From: an uncultured Modestobacter sp. | GTDB taxonomy: Bacteria; Actinomycetota; Actinomycetes; Mycobacteriales; Geodermatophilaceae | NCBI RefSeq assembly: GCF_947486615.1 | Contig: NZ_CANKUD010000005.1 | Span: 1 to 64,000 of the forward strand | DNA: 64,000 nt | Direction: 5' to 3' | Part shown: positions 1 to 9,715 of the stretch, in pieces | How the letters are laid out: the number at the start of each line of letters is the position of its first letter | Numbering within the stretch: the stretch's first letter is position 1 | The notes under the pieces: model-generated | The model's database searches: none | Seen by the model: the letters and a program-made list of their open reading frames with translations, nothing else | Told to the model about the DNA's origin: nothing | Program-made: the position numbers and the translations under genes

Positions 1-342
<342 letters not shown>

Positions 343-373
343 CAGGGGATGTCCTGCGAGAAGGGCTGATTTC

Positions 374-1223
374 ATGCGTAGAGCAAAGCTCGCCGGTGTT
401 GTCGTTGGGGCGGCAATGGCAGTGGGGGGGGGTCCCGGCGGTCGCACAGGCTGACACGGGCGCCGAGGATGTGGCAGCCGCGGTCCGTGGTGCCGTCGGG
501 ACGACGGTGGTGGCTGACAACCCCGCCGTGGAATTGCCAACTGAGGCCGGTGACCCAGTGCTGGCCGGGCGCGGGGCCGACACCGTGGCGGTGACTCCTG
601 AACTGGTCGGCGACCGGGCAGCGGACACTCTGGCCGGCGGGACCACCGTCGTTGGTGACAGCGACGAGACAATCGCGATCCAGTCCACGCCCGACGGGTT
701 CCGGATGATGAGCGTGCTCGCCGACGCGAGCTCGGCGACGAGCACCACGTACGACGTCGAACTGCCCGACGGAGCTTCGCTGGTGGTCGACCCGCTGGGC
801 GGCGTAGTCGTCCAGCGGGACGGGGTTGCCACCGGCCGCTTCAACGCACCCTGGGCCGTGGACGCGAATGGCAAGCAGCTCGACACGAGCTACTCCGTGG
901 CAGGGTCCCAGATCACGCAGACGTTCGACACGACCGGTGCGGTGTTCCCGGTCGTGGCCGATCCCCACTACACCTGGGGGATCATCACGGGAACGGTCTA
1001 CTTCAACAAGAGTGAGACCCAGAAGGTGGCCGCGAGCTCCGCGTTCATTGCCGGTATGGGTGCGTTCGCCCCGCCGCCGTTCAACGTGCTCTTCGTGGCG
1101 TCCGCCGGCTCGATCTCCCTTGCTGCCGCTTGGGCCATCGCGGACGGGAAGTGCATCGCAGTGAAGTCCAACTACACCTTCCCCGCGTACTCTGGCAGCC
1201 AGGGCGACGGCTACTGCCGGTGA
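374..1223 (+). CDS. Secreted protein of unknown function; signal peptide and mature part are in different frames
   Basis: An ATG at 374, with GAAGGG upstream, opens a frame reading MRRAKLAGVVVGAAMAVG, a classical Sec signal peptide. That frame dies at a TGA at 452-454. The frame one base over, entered at the G9 tract (424-432), continues as GVPAVAQA-DTGAEDV to the TGA at 1221-1223. With eight G instead of nine the two parts join into a protein of about 282 residues with an AxA cleavage site (AQA|D). The mature part has FPVVADP followed by WGIITG, a phrase seen in many actinobacterial secreted proteins, a hydrophobic Ala-rich stretch, and two cysteines near the C-terminus (GKC...GYC) that may pair. 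Function unknown. The indel could be a sequencing error or a slippage switch. A GTG at 396 also opens the second frame but would give no signal peptide. Confidence 0.65.
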
Positions 1224-1233
1224 GGGGATACCG

Positions 1234-1506
1234 ATGATGGCTTGGTCGATCGGTCTCGTGGCGGCCGGGATGGTGGTCTTGGCGAAGAAGTACCAGGACC
1301 CGGAACACCGTGCCGCGGCAGCCGCCCCGTTCCGTGACCGGAAGGGCCTCGTGATCGGCGGGGCTGTGGCCGCGGTACTCGTACTGCTCACCGCCGTCCA
1401 AGGGGAGGGTGACTTGCTCGGGTACCTCCCGGTCCTAACGCTGGGTGCGCTGGTGGCCGCGCTCGTCGGTCGCGCGTCGTTGCGCCAGCGACCAAGCAAC
1501 GACTGA
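1234..1506 (+). CDS. Small membrane protein, unknown function
   Basis: This 90-residue protein starts 10 bp after the secreted-protein gene, with GAGGGG before tandem ATG codons at 1234 and 1237, so the two are probably co-transcribed. It has an N-terminal hydrophobic helix (about residues 4-17), a charged loop, and two more hydrophobic stretches (about 39-53 and 63-80), ending in a basic tail. No family is recognised. Its tight position suggests a role linked to the exported neighbour, which is inference only. Confidence 0.6.
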   Translation: MMAWSIGLVAAGMVVLAKKYQDPEHRAAAAAPFRDRKGLVIGGAVAAVLVLLTAVQGEGDLLGYLPVLTLGALVAALVGRASLRQRPSND

Positions 1507-1518
1507 CCTGCTGGCACG

Positions 1519-1549
1519 CAGGGGTCAGGTCCTCAGGACCTGGCCCCTG
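1519..1549 (+). terminator. Hairpin downstream of the secreted/membrane protein pair
   Basis: CAGGGGTCAGGTCC, loop TCA, GGACCTGGCCCCTG: a 14-bp stem with one G-U wobble, 12 bp after the stop at 1506. There is no T tract, which is usual for high-GC actinobacterial terminators. Confidence 0.6.
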
Positions 1550-1658
1550 TGTCGTGTGCAGGGCAGCACGGAGGAGCGCGGTGCCGTCTGGGTGGCGCGC
1601 CTGCCTGCTGGAGCAGTCGGACCGGTTTGGCCCATGGGTCGAGCGCGCCCTCCGGCAA

Positions 1659-1835
1659 TCACTCGGAAGATGAATTCGGGTCCGCGGGACGGGGGCTTCG
1701 TCGGATTGCTCTGATTGCGAAGCCCAGAAGGATACCGGCTGTCAGCGCCATCACCATTGGCCATTCCTGCAGTACCAATCCCACGACCGCGATGGCGACC
1801 AGAAGTGCGGCGATCAACCACCGTCCGAAGGTCAT
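1659..1835 (-). CDS. Small two-helix membrane protein (58 aa)
   Basis: This short gene begins at the ATG whose complement lies at 1833-1835. A strong GAGGAGG ribosome site sits about 5-10 nt before it, and the frame stops at 1659-1661. The protein starts MTFGRWLIAALLVAIAVVG and has two hydrophobic helices (about residues 5-23 and 26-43), with a polar C-terminal tail rich in Pro and Ser. The good Shine-Dalgarno sequence and clean membrane pattern argue that it is real despite its size. No family is recognised. It is transcribed towards, and convergent with, the pair that ends at 1506. Confidence 0.6.
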   Translation of the reverse strand: MTFGRWLIAALLVAIAVVGLVLQEWPMVMALTAGILLGFAIRAIRRSPRPADPNSSSE

Positions 1836-1952
1836 CCGACCTCCTCATCTCGACGTTCGTGTGCACAGCTTAGTAGCCGCCCCGGCCGACGGCGAAGGCG
1901 AATCCGGGCGTGGTCTCGCGGTGATGCCCCACGCAGCCCAGTCGCCCCCGCG

Positions 1953-2104
1953 ACGACCTGGTCGTGGTGCAGGCCAAGATTCACCCAGTACCGCGAGCTG
2001 ATCGCCGGCGGGGTCGATTACAGGACGAGCTGCCCGGCGACCTGCTCGCACAGGTCTCCGCCGACCCGGTGCTGCGCGGGACGATCCCGGGCATCCCCGC
2101 CTAG
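1953..2104 (+). pseudogene. Possible gene remnant
   Basis: On the plus strand, one frame reads TQYRELIAGGVDY. After a one-base shift near 2020 another reads DELPGDLLAQVSADPVLRGT and ends at a TAG at 2102-2104, directly against the groES stop. Together they look like the C-terminal 45-50 residues of a decayed or frame-shifted protein. The family is not identifiable. The remaining 1836-1952 holds no convincing gene. Confidence 0.3.
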
Positions 2105-2436
2105 AGGTAGAGGCCGGTCGACTCCTCGATCCGCTCGGCGGCGACGGCGTGCACGTCCCGCTCGCGCAGGATGATCAGGTCCTCGCCGTGCACCTCGACC
2201 TCGTGCTGGTCCTCGGGGGAGAAGAGCACCTGGTCGCCGACCTTGACCTGGCGCACGTTGGGGCCCACGCCCTTCGCCTCGCCCCACACCAGCCGCTTGG
2301 CGACCTGGGCGGTGGCCGGGATCAGGATGCCGCCGCTGGACCGGCGGTCACCGTCCTCCTTGCGGAGGGAGACCAGCAGTCGGTCGTGCAGCATCTTGAT
2401 CGGCAGCGAGCCGCTCCGGGCGACGTCCTCAGGCAC
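2101..2436 (-). CDS. GroES-family co-chaperone (Cpn10-like)
   Basis: The 111-residue product contains the GroES fold signature: KMLHDRLLVSL near residue 14, RRSSGGILIPATA (mobile loop and beta strand), VGPNVRQVKVGDQVLFSPED, and the C-terminal ERIEESTGLYL. It belongs to the divergent actinobacterial GroES-like group that is not linked to a groEL gene; none is present here. GroES proteins cap the chaperonin cavity; whether this one does so is unknown. I choose the GTG ending at 2436 because a TAGCGT box lies 8 nt upstream, fitting leaderless transcription. A longer frame into the 24-bp repeats upstream would be repeat-encoded and is unlikely. The metallopeptidase gene lies upstream across the repeat array. 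Confidence 0.8.
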   Translation of the reverse strand: MPEDVARSGSLPIKMLHDRLLVSLRKEDGDRRSSGGILIPATAQVAKRLVWGEAKGVGPNVRQVKVGDQVLFSPEDQHEVEVHGEDLIILRERDVHAVAAERIEESTGLYL

Positions 2437-2444
2437 GCCCGCCA

Positions 2445-2450
2445 ACGCTA
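2445..2450 (-). promoter_or_regulatory. -10 box of the groES-like gene
   Basis: TAGCGT on the minus strand, 8 nt before the GTG start, suggests a leaderless transcript. Confidence 0.5.
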
Positions 2451-2466
2451 CCCGCCGGCCGGATCG

Positions 2467-2658
2467 GGTGCTTGATCGCGCGAGAGCGCGGGTGCTTGAT
2501 CGCGCGAGAGCGCGGGTGCTTGATCGCGCGAGAGCGCGGGTGCTTGATCGCGCGAGAGCGCGGGTGCTTGATCGCGCGGAAGCGCGGGTGCTTGATCGCG
2601 CGGAAGCGCGGGTGCTTGATCGCGCGGAAGCGCGGGTGCTTGATCGCGCGAAAGCGCG
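2467..2658. repeat. Eight-unit 24-bp tandem repeat with internal palindrome
   Basis: Eight direct copies of a 24-bp unit built on CTTGATCGCGCG-NNNN-GCGCGGGTG. Units 1-4 carry the variant GAGAGCGCG, units 5-7 GGAAGCGCG and unit 8 GAAAGCGCG, so the array grew by block duplication. Each unit has a small inverted repeat (CGCGC...GCGCG). The array begins 4 bp after the metallopeptidase stop and ends about 16 bp before the groES -10 box. It may affect transcript ends, or be a simple VNTR. Both strands are open through it, but the encoded peptides are repetitive and not believable as proteins. Confidence 0.95.
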
Positions 2659-2662
2659 GGTG

Positions 2663-3010
2663 TCAGCCCCAGCCGAGGGCGTGGAGCCTCTCCTCCTCGA
2701 TGCCGAAGTGGTGCGCGATCTCGTGGACGACGGTGATCGCGACCTCCTCGGCCACCTCGTCCTCGTCCTTGCAGACGTCACAGATCGCCTCGCGGTAGAT
2801 CATGATCCGGTCGGGGAGGGTACCGCCGTAGTCCGCGCCCCGCTCGGTGAGGGCGTACCCCTCGTAGATGCCGAGCAGGTCCGGCTCGTCGGGGTGGCGG
2901 TCCTCCACCAGGACGACGACGTTGTCCAGCAGGTCCATGAGCTGGGCCGGCACCTCGTCGAGCGCGTCGGCGACCAGCTCCTCGAAGCGGGGCAGCGGGA
3001 TCGCGTCCAT
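2663..3010 (-). CDS. Zincin-type metallopeptidase family protein
   Basis: This 115-residue protein carries VVHEIAHHFGIEEERLHALGW, which includes the HExxH zinc-binding and catalytic motif followed by a downstream Glu (HxxGIxEE). That pattern marks the short actinobacterial metallopeptidase (minimal zincin) family. An acidic N-terminal half (ALDEVPAQLMDLLDNVVVLVED) matches the usual layout. A CDVC pair precedes the active site. The substrate is unknown for the family, and no signal peptide is present, so it is cytosolic. It starts 10 bp after guaB1 and is probably its operon partner. The ATG ends at 3010. Confidence 0.85.
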   Translation of the reverse strand: MDAIPLPRFEELVADALDEVPAQLMDLLDNVVVLVEDRHPDEPDLLGIYEGYALTERGADYGGTLPDRIMIYREAICDVCKDEDEVAEEVAITVVHEIAHHFGIEEERLHALGWG

Positions 3011-3020
3011 CAGTGCAGCG

Positions 3021-4728
<1,708 letters not shown>

Positions 4729-4734
4729 TACGAT
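4729..4734 (+). promoter_or_regulatory. -10 box of serS
   Basis: TACGAT lies 6 nt before the GTG start and no Shine-Dalgarno is visible, fitting a leaderless serS transcript. Confidence 0.5.
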
Positions 4735-4740
4735 CACCTC

Positions 4741-6045
4741 GTGATCGACCTGCGCCTCGTCCGCGAGAACCCTGACCTCGTCCGCGCCAGCCAGCGTGCC
4801 CGGGGAGCCGACGAGTCCCTGGTCGACGCCCTGCTCTCCGCCGACGCCGAGCGCCGGGCCGCGGTCAAGGCCGCCGACGACCTGCGCGGGGAGCAGAAGG
4901 CCGCCTCACTCGCCGTCCGCGGTGCCTCCAAGGAGGAGCGCCCGGCGGTCCTGGAGAGGGCCAAGGCGCTGGCCGCCGGGGTCAAGGAGGCCGAGGAGGC
5001 CGAACGGGCCGCCGACGACGTGCTGCGCCAGGCGCACCTGCGCATCCCCAACGTCGTGCACCCCGACGTCCCGCCGGGCGGTGAGGACGACGCGGTCGAG
5101 ATCCGCACCGTCGGTGAGGTGCCCGCCTACGACTTCGAGGTGCGCGACCACCTGCAGATCGGCGAGGCGCTCGGTGCGATCGACATGGAGCGCGGCGCGA
5201 AGGTCTCCGGCGCCCGCTTCTACTTCCTCACCGGCCCGGGCGCGCTGCTGGAGTTCGCCCTCGCCCAGCTGGCGATCACCCGCGCGGTGGCCGCCGGCTT
5301 CATCCCGGTGATCGCCCCGGCGCTGGTCAAGCCCGAGGCGATGGAGGGCACCGGTTTCACCGGCGAGCACGACGAGGAGATCTACCGGGTCGAGCGCGAC
5401 GACCTCTACCTCGTCGGGACGTCGGAGGTGGCGCTGGCCGGGATGCACAGCAAGGAGGTGCTCGACCTCTCCGCCGGGCCGAAGCGCTACGCCGGCTGGT
5501 CGTCCTGCTTCCGTCGCGAGGCCGGCTCCTACGGCAAGGACACCCGCGGCATCATCCGGGTGCACTGGTTCGACAAGGTCGAGATGTTCAGCTTCTGCGC
5601 CCCCGAGGACGCCGAGGCCGAGCACCGCCGGCTGCTGCAGTGGGAGGAGGAGTTCCTCCAGCTGCTGGAGCTGCCCTACCGGGTGGTCGACATCGCCGCC
5701 GGCGACCTGGGCACCAGCGCCGCCCGCAAGTTCGACATCGAGGCCTGGTTCCCCAGCCAGGGCGCGTATCGCGAGCTGACCAGCACCTCGGACTGCACCA
5801 CCTTCCAGTCCCGCCGGCTGCAGATCCGGCACCGGGACGCCGACGGGAAGCCCCAGCCCGCGGCGACCCTCAACGGCACCCTGTGCGCGATCGCCCGCAC
5901 CATCGCCTGCCTGCTCGAGGTGCACCAGCAGGCCGACGGCTCGGTGCACGTGCCGGCGGCGCTGCGCCCCTGGCTGGGCGGGCACGAGGTGCTCACCCCG
6001 GGCATGTCCCTGGCGGCGGTCGCCGGGCCGGGGCTCCCCGCATGA
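4741..6045 (+). CDS. serS: Serine--tRNA ligase
   Basis: The 434-residue class II aminoacyl-tRNA synthetase charges tRNA-Ser with serine. An N-terminal coiled-coil arm ([17 protein letters not shown] through about residue 100) binds the long variable arm of tRNA-Ser. Motif 2 is seen in the [28 protein letters not shown] stretch (split here into its known parts, residues about 258-285). Motif 3 is near [23 protein letters not shown] and [13 protein letters not shown] are typical serine-site residues. The GTG start is chosen because the protein begins [10 protein letters not shown], as in the family. The stop overlaps the following ATG (ATGA), so it is translationally coupled to two HAD genes. 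Confidence 0.97.
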   Translation: MIDLRLVRENPDLVRASQRARGADESLVDALLSADAERRAAVKAADDLRGEQKAASLAVRGASKEERPAVLERAKALAAGVKEAEEAERAADDVLRQAHLRIPNVVHPDVPPGGEDDAVEIRTVGEVPAYDFEVRDHLQIGEALGAIDMERGAKVSGARFYFLTGPGALLEFALAQLAITRAVAAGFIPVIAPALVKPEAMEGTGFTGEHDEEIYRVERDDLYLVGTSEVALAGMHSKEVLDLSAGPKRYAGWSSCFRREAGSYGKDTRGIIRVHWFDKVEMFSFCAPEDAEAEHRRLLQWEEEFLQLLELPYRVVDIAAGDLGTSAARKFDIEAWFPSQGAYRELTSTSDCTTFQSRRLQIRHRDADGKPQPAATLNGTLCAIARTIACLLEVHQQADGSVHVPAALRPWLGGHEVLTPGMSLAAVAGPGLPA

Positions 6046-6995
6046 CCGGAGACCAGCCGGGCGGCGGCGGCCTCACCGCGCCGGCCGCGGCCGGTCGCGC
6101 CCAGGAGCTGGTCGACCTCGGCGACCTCGGGGCCCGGCTGGGCAGCTGGCGGCCTCGGCTGGTGGTCAGCGACATGGACGGCACGCTGCTCGACTCGGCG
6201 GGTGAGGTCAGCGCCCGCACCGCCACCGCGATCGCCGCCTGCCGCGCCGCGGGCATCCCGGTGGTCGGCGCGACCGGGCGCGGGCCGCGGCTGCTGGAGA
6301 GCGTCCGCGCGGCCATGGCCGGGCAGGGCATCGCCGTCCTCGCCCAGGGCGGCTACGTCGTCCGGTTCGGCACCGGCGGCGAGCGGGACGAGGTGCTGCG
6401 CACCGTCGGGATGACCCGCGAGGTCGCCACCGCGGTGATCGCTGCGATCGAGGACGTCGCCGGCGAGCTCATCGTGGCCGTGGAGGACGCCGCCGAGCAG
6501 GCCGAGGCGCTGCAGCCGCTGCGGGTGCAGCACGGCTTCGACTGGCCCTACCCGGAGCCGGCGCACCTGCTGCCCCGGCACGAGGTGCTGCCGGTCGGGG
6601 CGGTGCTCAAGGTCTTCCTGCGCTCCCCGCGGCTGGGCGAGGACCAGCTGGTCGCGCTGGCCCGGTCGGTGGTCGACCCGGCCGACGCCGAGCTGACGCA
6701 TGCCGGGCTGGGCTTCATCGAGGTCCTCCCGCCGGGGGTCACCAAGGCCACCGGGCTGGCCGTCGTCCTCGACGCGCTCGGGGTCGGGTTCGGCGACGTG
6801 CTGGTGTTCGGCGACATGCCCAACGACCTGCCGATGTTCGAGGCGGTCACCGCCGGCGGCGGCCGGGCGGTCGCCATGGCCAACGCCCACCCCGCCGTCC
6901 GGGCCGCCGCCGGTGACCGCACCAGCGGCCACGACGCCGACGGCGTCGCCCGCTACCTCGAGGCACTGCTCGCCCTGGAGGGCACCGATGTCTGA
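6042..6995 (+). CDS. HAD-superfamily (Cof-type) phosphatase 1
   Basis: The 317-residue protein has HAD motif [12 protein letters not shown] (nucleophile and general acid Asp), motif II in VVGATGRG, motif III Lys in GVTKATGL, and motif [12 protein letters not shown]. It is a Cof-like type IIB HAD hydrolase, most likely a cytosolic sugar-phosphate or nucleotide phosphatase; the substrate cannot be read from sequence. About 35 N-terminal residues are extra and Gly/Ala-rich. The ATG overlaps the serS stop by 3 bases, and the gene end overlaps the next HAD gene by 8 bases, giving a tight serS-HAD-HAD operon. Confidence 0.85.
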   Translation: MTGDQPGGGGLTAPAAAGRAQELVDLGDLGARLGSWRPRLVVSDMDGTLLDSAGEVSARTATAIAACRAAGIPVVGATGRGPRLLESVRAAMAGQGIAVLAQGGYVVRFGTGGERDEVLRTVGMTREVATAVIAAIEDVAGELIVAVEDAAEQAEALQPLRVQHGFDWPYPEPAHLLPRHEVLPVGAVLKVFLRSPRLGEDQLVALARSVVDPADAELTHAGLGFIEVLPPGVTKATGLAVVLDALGVGFGDVLVFGDMPNDLPMFEAVTAGGGRAVAMANAHPAVRAAAGDRTSGHDADGVARYLEALLALEGTDV

Positions 6996-7797
6996 CTGGC
7001 GCCCCAAGCTCATCGTCAGCGACCTGGACGGCACGCTGCTGCGCAGCGACGAGACGATCAGCGACGCCAGCCTCGCCGAGCTTCGCCACTGGGCCGACGC
7101 CGGGGTGCCGCTGGTGATCGCCACCGGGCGCCCGCCACGCTGGATGCTCGGCGTCCGGGAGCGGCTGGGCGGTGGCACGGCGATCTGCTGCAACGGCGCG
7201 GTCCTGCTCGAGCTGGGGCCGTTCCGGGTGCTCGAGGAGCACCCGGTGCAGCCCGAGGTGCTGCGGGAGGTCACCGCGCAGCTGCGCCGCCGGCAGCCGG
7301 ACACCTGGTTCGCCGTCGAGTACGGCGACCAGTTCCGGCACGAGCCGATCTACCGGCCGCGCTGGGACAAGGACGCGCCCGGCGTCGCGGAGGCGACCCT
7401 CGAAGAGATGGTCGCCCAGCCGGTGGCCAAGCTGCTGGCCCGGCACGAGCGGCTGTCCCGCGACGAGTTCGTCGCCCTGGTCGCCGAGGTGGTGGGGGAC
7501 ACCGCGACGGTGACCACCTCCTCCTCCGACGCGATGGCCGAGATCTCCGCGCGCGGGGTCACCAAGGCCACCGGCCTGGCCCGGCTGGCGGCGGAGCGGG
7601 GACTCGCGCCGGCCGACGTCGTGTACTTCGGGGACATGCCCAACGACCTGGCCGCCTTCGACTGGGTGCGCGAGGGCGGCGGGCAGGCGGTCGCGACGGC
7701 GCACGCACACCCCGACGTGCTCGCCGCGGCGACCGCGGTGACCGGCTCGAACGACGACGACGGGGTGGCGGCCTTCCTGGCGACGCTCCGGGTCTGA
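6988..7797 (+). CDS. HAD-superfamily (Cof-type) phosphatase 2
   Basis: This 269-residue paralogue of the preceding gene has motif I IVSDLDGTLLRSDE, motif II VIATGRPP, motif [15 protein letters not shown] and motif [15 protein letters not shown]. It lacks the N-terminal extension of its neighbour. The two share the same order of motifs and the phrase GVTKATGLA, which suggests a tandem duplication followed by divergence. The substrate is unknown. Its ATG lies inside the end of the upstream gene (8-bp overlap). Confidence 0.87.
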   Translation: MSDWRPKLIVSDLDGTLLRSDETISDASLAELRHWADAGVPLVIATGRPPRWMLGVRERLGGGTAICCNGAVLLELGPFRVLEEHPVQPEVLREVTAQLRRRQPDTWFAVEYGDQFRHEPIYRPRWDKDAPGVAEATLEEMVAQPVAKLLARHERLSRDEFVALVAEVVGDTATVTTSSSDAMAEISARGVTKATGLARLAAERGLAPADVVYFGDMPNDLAAFDWVREGGGQAVATAHAHPDVLAAATAVTGSNDDDGVAAFLATLRV

Positions 7798-7925
7798 CCT
7801 CGGACCGACCCGTTCTGGGGACTTTCCGGTTCCGGAACCTCGCTGCGCTGCAGGTCCGGTCGTGCACTGCCGATCTCACGGTCAGCAGGGCGCTCGGGTG
7901 CGCCCGACCGCGCGAGAGGCTCTTC

Positions 7926-9560
7926 ATGATCGACGTCCAGGGCACCGACCACACCGAGCCCCCCGGCTCCTCCCGGGCCACCGGGCTCGTCCAGCGGATG
8001 GGCCTGCAGGCCCGGCTGCTGGTGGCGTTCCTCGTGGTCGCTCTGATCACGCTGATCGTGGGCGCCATCGGCGTCACGCGGATGAGCGAGCTCAGCCACC
8101 AGGCCGAGGCCGTCTACGAGGACGGGGCCGTCCCGCTGCGGGACATCCTGCTGCTGCGCTCGACCTACTGGGAGATGCAGGCCGCCACCTCGCGGAGCCA
8201 GAGCCCCGGCCTCGGGCCGGACATCGTCCAGTCGCTGCAGGAGCAGTCGGTGGCGATCCGCGGGACGCTCGACGGTCTCCGGGCGGGCCTGGACGAGACG
8301 ACGCTCGAGCCGGCCACCGAGGCCGCCTTCCAGGACTTCCAGGGAGCGATCGCGCTCTACGACGACACCAGCGCCCAGATGGCCGAGATCGGCGCCGCGG
8401 GCGGGGACGTCTTCTCGGTGCTGCCGACCCTCATCCAGGCCGAGGAGGACGCCGTCACCGCGCTCAACGTGGCCACCGACGCGCAGATCGCCGCCACCGA
8501 GGCCACCGTGCAGGAGGCCCGCGACGCCTACGCCAGCGCCCGCCTGCTGACCATCGCCGGCGTGGCCATCGGCCTGGCCGTCTCCGTCGCGATGGCCGTC
8601 GTGATGGCCCGCAGCGTCACCCGCCCGGTGCAGCGGATCCGGGAGACCCTGGAGAAGGTCGCCGGCGGTGACCTGCGGGTGCGCGCCGGCCGGACCGGCG
8701 GCGCCGAGCTGGAGCTGGTCGCGGAGTCCCTGGACGAGACGCTGGACGCCCTGGGTGGGGTGCTGACCCTGGTCAACGACTCGGCCGGCCGGCTGGCCAG
8801 CGCGTCGAGCCAGCTCAGCGCCGGCGCGCAGTCGATGGCGGACAACGCGCGCACCGCCGCCGGTCAGGCCGACGTGGTCGTGGCCTCGGCCGGGGAGGTG
8901 GCCTCGAGCGTGGACACGGTGTCGACGGGGTCGCAGCAGATGGAGGCGGCGATCCGGGAGATCAGCCAGAACGCCAGCGAGGCCTCGCGGGTGGCGGGTC
9001 AGGCGGTGAACGTCGCGGAGAACACGACGCGCACGGTCGGCAAGCTGGGGGAGTCCTCGGCCGAGATCGCCACGGTGGTGAAGCTGATCAACGGGATCGC
9101 GGAGCAGACGAACCTGCTGGCGCTCAACGCCACGATCGAGGCGGCGCGGGCGGGTGAGGCGGGCAAGGGCTTCGCGGTGGTGGCCAGTGAGGTGAAGGAG
9201 CTGGCGCAGGAGACGGCGCGGGCGACCGAGGACATCTCCAAGCGGGTCGAGGCCATCCAGGGCGACACCGCCGGCGCGGTCGAGGCGATCGGCCAGATCA
9301 GCGCGGTCATCGGTGAGATCAACGACTTCCAGGCCACCATCGCCGCGGCGGTCGAGGAGCAGACCGCCACCACCAACGAGATGAACCGCAACGTCGTCGA
9401 GGCGGCGGGCAGCTCGCGCAGCATCGCCACGGCCATCACCGGCCTGGCGGCGGGCACGGCCGAGACCAACCAGCGGGTCGCGGAGGCGCAGCAGTCCGCG
9501 GCCGAGCTCTCCCGGATGAGCGACGAGCTGCAGGAGGCGGTCAGCCGCTTCACCGTCTGA
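7926..9560 (+). CDS. Methyl-accepting chemotaxis protein (membrane, 4HB-type sensor)
   Basis: The 544-residue receptor has a cytosolic N-terminus, TM1 (about 31-52, ARLLVAFLVVALITLIVGAI), an extracytoplasmic all-helical sensor of about 150 residues of the four-helix-bundle type, TM2 (about 205-228), a HAMP domain (RSVTRPVQRIRETLEKVAGG) and a methyl-accepting signalling domain. The tip of the latter reads [20 protein letters not shown]. It should transmit a periplasmic signal to CheA through CheW. No ligand motif is recognisable. It is followed by a hairpin and by a close paralogue. The ATG at 7926 lies after a short AGAGGC. Confidence 0.92.
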   Translation: MIDVQGTDHTEPPGSSRATGLVQRMGLQARLLVAFLVVALITLIVGAIGVTRMSELSHQAEAVYEDGAVPLRDILLLRSTYWEMQAATSRSQSPGLGPDIVQSLQEQSVAIRGTLDGLRAGLDETTLEPATEAAFQDFQGAIALYDDTSAQMAEIGAAGGDVFSVLPTLIQAEEDAVTALNVATDAQIAATEATVQEARDAYASARLLTIAGVAIGLAVSVAMAVVMARSVTRPVQRIRETLEKVAGGDLRVRAGRTGGAELELVAESLDETLDALGGVLTLVNDSAGRLASASSQLSAGAQSMADNARTAAGQADVVVASAGEVASSVDTVSTGSQQMEAAIREISQNASEASRVAGQAVNVAENTTRTVGKLGESSAEIATVVKLINGIAEQTNLLALNATIEAARAGEAGKGFAVVASEVKELAQETARATEDISKRVEAIQGDTAGAVEAIGQISAVIGEINDFQATIAAAVEEQTATTNEMNRNVVEAAGSSRSIATAITGLAAGTAETNQRVAEAQQSAAELSRMSDELQEAVSRFTV

Positions 9561-9576
9561 CCCACCCAGCCTCCCC

Positions 9577-9612
9577 GGACGCCGGTCACCGCTCGCGCGG
9601 TGGCCGGCGTCC
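9577..9612 (+). terminator. Hairpin after the first MCP gene
   Basis: GGACGCCGGTCACCGC, loop TCGC, GCGGTGGCCGGCGTCC: 16-bp stem with one wobble, 16 bp after the stop. There is no T tract. Confidence 0.6.
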
Positions 9613-9715
9613 TGTCGTCGGCGTCTCCGGCCCGTTGCACTCGACCGACCGGTCGGACTGCCGATGAGAACGGCGAGCGGGCCGCAGCAGCGAGCCCTCG
9701 GGCGGAGAGGCACAG

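Noticed and set aside
2467-2658. CRISPR array
   Set aside because: Units are directly adjacent with no unique spacers, and no cas genes are present.
2472-2798. Frames through the 24-bp array giving IARERGCL or ARSSTRAS repeats
   Set aside because: Period 24 is a multiple of 3, so any stop-free unit yields a repeat peptide; no start signal or family supports them.
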